This document shows positions 5,918 through 7,866 of a stretch of DNA of 7,866 nucleotides, piece after piece. A model generated the notes under the pieces. It was not told the DNA's origin, made no database searches, and saw only the letters and a program-made list of their open reading frames with translations. The stretch is taken from NCBI GenBank assembly GCA_036389695.1, contig DASVWG010000024.1:1-7866 (forward strand), written 5' to 3'. This DNA comes from JALZHR01 sp036389695. GTDB taxonomy: Bacteria; Acidobacteriota; Blastocatellia; Pyrinomonadales; Pyrinomonadaceae. Made by a program: the position numbers and the translations under genes. Numbering within the stretch: the stretch's first letter is position 1; each line of letters opens with the position of its first letter.

Positions 5918-7006
5918 TCTGGATTTTAATTGATAAGCCTTCGCCCAATTGATGAAATCGACTGTTTTTTGTCCCTGCTCAACCAGCCATTTCTCGGCTT
6001 GTTTGTTGCCGCTCTGCTGCAAAACCAGATAAGCGAAGATTTTGGAATAGCCGTTTTTCTTCATATCGACCATATAAGGAATATAAGTTTTCCCGATAAA
6101 GGTCGAGCCGAGTTTTTTATCTTCGGAAAACATTTCGATGAGCGAATCGACGGCATCGGCGAAAATTTCCTCTTCGGTTTTGTTTTTGTCCTTTTCGTCC
6201 TTGATGGTCGTCAGCGTGCCCAGAATAAAATCGTACAAGGTGAAATCGCCTTCGTCTTTCGGCGCGTTTAAATTGAGAAAAATGTTGATATTGCCCGTTT
6301 TTTCGTCCTTTTTCGCGCCCAGAATATCGAGAATGATAGCGACCGAACGCTTCGCGCGCGCCGAATTCAGCTCCATCGAGAGAAAGCGCGACGACGCCAG
6401 CAGCGCCGGAACTTTATAACCGGCGCCGTGAAAAACTTCCGCCAGAATGTAATGCGCGCCCGGCGACGCGTAATCGAGCTGAACGGCTTTTTTCAGCGCT
6501 TCGCGGGCTTCCTTGCTCTGCTTTTGCCGCGCGTAGGCAATGCCCAGATTATAGTAAAGCGCCGATAGATGCGTTCGATATTCGGGCGCGTCGTCCAGTT
6601 GTTTAATGCCTTTCTGGTAAATTTCAATCGCTTCTTTGCCCTTGCCCTGGTCGTCCAGCACATTGGCAATCAGACCGTAACCGAGCACGCCGTTTTTGCC
6701 TTTATACTGCACGAGCTTATAAGCCGCTTCGAGCGCGCGCGGAAAATCTTTTTTGTAGTAAAGCGAAAGCGCCATTTCGAAAAGCGCCAGATCGTTGGTC
6801 GGATTTTCCTGCAAAACCTGCTCGTATTTTTTGATGGCTTCGTCGTATTTTTTTTGGTCGTGAAGCTTCGCTCCCTGCTGGATAAGCTGTCTCTGCGCCT
6901 CGGTCGCTTCGGTCGGCGCGAGCGTCGGCTTCTCGATTTTCTGCGCCGAAGCGGCAATCGAAAGCACCAGGCAAAATAAGATAGTCAAATAAATATTTTT
7001 TTTCAT
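5915..7006 (-). CDS. Secreted tetratricopeptide-repeat protein of unknown function
   Basis: The 363-residue protein starts with a signal peptide: KK, a hydrophobic core from about residue 5 to 18, and a likely cut after ASA (19-21), just before QKIEKP. It should be periplasmic or outer-membrane associated. About five TPR units follow, at roughly 37-70, 71-104, 106-139, 147-180 and 181-214, with helices such as KKYDEAIKKYEQVLQENP and SKEAREALKKAVQLD. Residues 230-363 are not TPR, are rich in Lys/Asp/Glu (DEKDKNKTEEE, 270-280) and belong to no family I recognise. TPR domains are protein-interaction scaffolds; no enzymatic motif is seen. An in-frame ATG at 7051 would add 15 polar residues before the signal peptide, so the start at 7006 is preferred, helped by a GAGGA just upstream. 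It converges with argB, and the two share a repeat between their ends. Confidence 0.85.
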   Translation of the reverse strand: MKKNIYLTILFCLVLSIAASAQKIEKPTLAPTEATEAQRQLIQQGAKLHDQKKYDEAIKKYEQVLQENPTNDLALFEMALSLYYKKDFPRALEAAYKLVQYKGKNGVLGYGLIANVLDDQGKGKEAIEIYQKGIKQLDDAPEYRTHLSALYYNLGIAYARQKQSKEAREALKKAVQLDYASPGAHYILAEVFHGAGYKVPALLASSRFLSMELNSARAKRSVAIILDILGAKKDEKTGNINIFLNLNAPKDEGDFTLYDFILGTLTTIKDEKDKNKTEEEIFADAVDSLIEMFSEDKKLGSTFIGKTYIPYMVDMKKNGYSKIFAYLVLQQSGNKQAEKWLVEQGQKTVDFINWAKAYQLKSR

Positions 7007-7010
7007 TAAA

Positions 7011-7015
7011 TCCTC
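7011..7015 (-). promoter_or_regulatory. Ribosome binding site of the TPR gene
   Basis: On the minus strand GAGGA sits four bases before the ATG at 7006, a slightly short but usable spacing. It supports this start over the in-frame ATG at 7051. It is the only clear Shine-Dalgarno match before a gene in this window; the other starts have only A/T-rich upstream bases. Confidence 0.6.
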
Positions 7016-7190
7016 AAATTTTTTATTTTTTTGAAAAACCGGCGGGCGCAAGCGCGGGTAGTTACGAAAGGTGATTCAACTTTAGATTAGAATTCTACAT
7101 TCGGATTTTACAGACGCCAGCCGTATTTCTGCATTTTGTCGCATAACTTATTTTATTGGATGCATTAAACGAAAAAAAGTTCCCGTAAAA

Positions 7191-7667
7191 TTATTTACCT
7201 GGCGAATTTGAGGAGAATTTGGCGATTTCGGCTTTCGTCCAGTCGCAGACGATTCGGATTTCCTCGTCCGACATTTTGGCGTCCCAGTGAATCCAGAGAT
7301 ACGACGGAAGCGGCATCTCGCGCGTCTCGACCTGCTCGCAGATTTCTTCCAGTTTACGTTTTTTGCGCCGGTCTTCGAGCTTTGCCCACTCGGAAAAATT
7401 TAGATGCCGCCGTCCGTCGCTGATGTGTCTGACCTGAAACCAACCGCCGGGCTGGATGTTTGAATACCACGGAAAAATCGTGTTGTGCGAGTGACAATCG
7501 GTGCAGGAACGCGTCAGAATCGCCTGCACATCTGCGGGCACTTGCGTCGTCGCTTCCAGTGCCAGTTCCGGCACGATTGGCGGATTCGTCATATCGGGGC
7601 GAATAAACTGCGCGACGATAAAAGCGACAAACAAAACGACGACGATGATTTTTAAAACGCGTTTCAT
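7191..7667 (-). CDS. Membrane-anchored haem-binding domain protein (CxxCH)
   Basis: The 158-residue protein has an uncleaved N-terminal membrane anchor (about residues 5-21, IIVVVLFVAFIVAQF), placing the rest on the outer face of the inner membrane. The haem c attachment motif CTDCH is at 55-59, inside RSCTDCHSHNTIFPWYSN. WFQVRHISDGRRHLNFSEW (76-94) and EMPLPSYLWIH (117-127) follow, the layout of the small Haem_bd family. Met118 or His127 could be the second axial ligand, which is a guess. Its role is probably electron transfer or haem sensing; the partner is unknown and no cytochrome maturation gene is nearby. The start at 7667 has no Shine-Dalgarno motif. It lies 184 bases upstream of the TPR gene on the same strand; that spacer has no gene, only a short GC-rich patch near 7039-7058 and A/T-rich sequence. 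Confidence 0.85.
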   Translation of the reverse strand: MKRVLKIIVVVLFVAFIVAQFIRPDMTNPPIVPELALEATTQVPADVQAILTRSCTDCHSHNTIFPWYSNIQPGGWFQVRHISDGRRHLNFSEWAKLEDRRKKRKLEEICEQVETREMPLPSYLWIHWDAKMSDEEIRIVCDWTKAEIAKFSSNSPGK

Positions 7668-7756
7668 ATTATTTCAAAGCGCGGGCATTTATACTGTCAC
7701 TACTAAAGTCAAAAAAAATACAAAAAATTTAATCGAGCCGCAAAAAAAGAATGTAG

Positions 7757-7777
7757 GGGCAGGTCTTGTGCCTGCCC
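7757..7777. repeat. Short perfect inverted repeat, REP- or terminator-like
   Basis: GGGCAGG (7757-7763) and CCTGCCC (7771-7777) form a perfect 7-base stem with the 7-base loop TCTTGTG. It lies in the 199-base gene-free stretch upstream of the haem-binding gene. It resembles a class of short intergenic palindromes common in repeat-rich genomes, but only one copy is present here. No T-run follows, so a factor-independent terminator is less likely. Confidence 0.5.
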
Positions 7778-7802
7778 AATGAGCGTAGCGAAAGAATTCT
7801 AG

Positions 7803-7866
7803 CCACAGAGAACACAGAGTTCACAGAGAGATAATGATTATCTTTTCTCTGTGCTCTCTGTGTTCT
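7803..7866. repeat. Inverted 9-base-unit tandem array, cut by window edge
   Basis: The left arm is three 9-base words, CCACAGAGA (7803), ACACAGAGT (7812) and TCACAGAGA (7821). After the palindromic centre at 7830-7842 the complement appears as TCTCTGTGC (7846) and TCTCTGTGT (7855), then TCT at the edge. The visible arms pair over about 21 bases with two mismatches and probably continue past the window. Its architecture matches the three heptamer arrays, with a different word and unit length. Confidence 0.75.
7830..7842. promoter_or_regulatory. Possible Fur/PerR-type operator half (GATAAT-N-ATTATC)
   Basis: GATAATGATTATC is two inverted hexamers around one base, the 6-1-6 arrangement described for Fur-family boxes; its core ATAATGATTAT also fits the centre of the PerR box. 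It lies about 160 bases upstream of the haem-binding gene on that gene's 5' side. It is also exactly the tip of an inverted repeat array, which could explain the palindrome without any regulator. Low confidence. Confidence 0.25.

Noticed and set aside
7007..7051. A longer TPR protein starting at 7051
   Set aside because: It would put 15 polar residues before an obvious signal peptide; the start at 7006 has a GAGGA motif.
7038..7059. GC-rich patch upstream of the TPR gene as a hairpin or operator
   Set aside because: Only about three base pairs form around GCGCAAGCGC and no second copy occurs in the window; it may be a REP fragment but cannot be supported.
7501..7782. A 93-residue open frame on the plus strand over the haem-binding gene start
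   Set aside because: It is antisense to the CxxCH protein, and its tail is read through the palindrome at 7757-7777.

Overview
This window reads as ordinary chromosomal biosynthesis sequence from a free-living bacterium. It combines strongly CpG-rich coding DNA with A+T-rich spacers, start codons that mostly lack a Shine-Dalgarno motif, a Bacteroidota-like thrA/thrB/thrC set, an acetyl/succinyl-ornithine-type carbamoyltransferase, and a membrane-anchored haem-binding CxxCH protein. This mix, with inverted short tandem repeats in the spacers, suggests Acidobacteriota (perhaps Blastocatellia) or a Bacteroidota relative. That placement is inference from general family knowledge, not a database match.

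Layout. Positions 1-1455 (minus) hold the N-terminal 485 residues of a bifunctional aspartokinase/homoserine dehydrogenase (thrA), cut by the window edge just after the NAD-binding glycine motif begins. thrC (threonine synthase, 1630-2925, minus) lies upstream of it, so the minus strand reads thrC then thrA. Divergent from thrC is a tightly overlapping plus-strand cluster: thrB (homoserine kinase, 3049-3972), an N-acyl-ornithine carbamoyltransferase (3965-4963) and argB (4960-5853). Converging on argB is a secreted TPR-repeat protein (5915-7006, minus). Upstream of that is a small membrane-anchored haem-binding protein (7191-7667, minus). The last 199 bases carry no gene and hold repeats.

How the genes work together. 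ThrA supplies aspartyl phosphate and later homoserine, ThrB phosphorylates homoserine, and ThrC makes threonine. The carbamoyltransferase and ArgB belong to arginine synthesis through N-acylated intermediates and look translationally coupled to thrB, so one transcript probably serves two amino-acid pathways.

The most notable non-genic signal is in four spacers (1466-1619, 2932-3007, 5840-5917, 7803-7866). Each carries a different short word repeated in tandem, with the reverse complement repeated on the other side, so each can fold into a long hairpin. Three use 7-base units and one uses 9-base units. The first is also framed by two copies of a 24-base REP-like palindrome. The most notable coding oddity is an abrupt change of base composition inside thrA near positions 181-240: the gene's distal part is A+T-rich and CpG-poor, unlike everything else in the window. 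I see no defence island, CRISPR array, RNA gene or intact mobile element, and no clear new multi-gene system.
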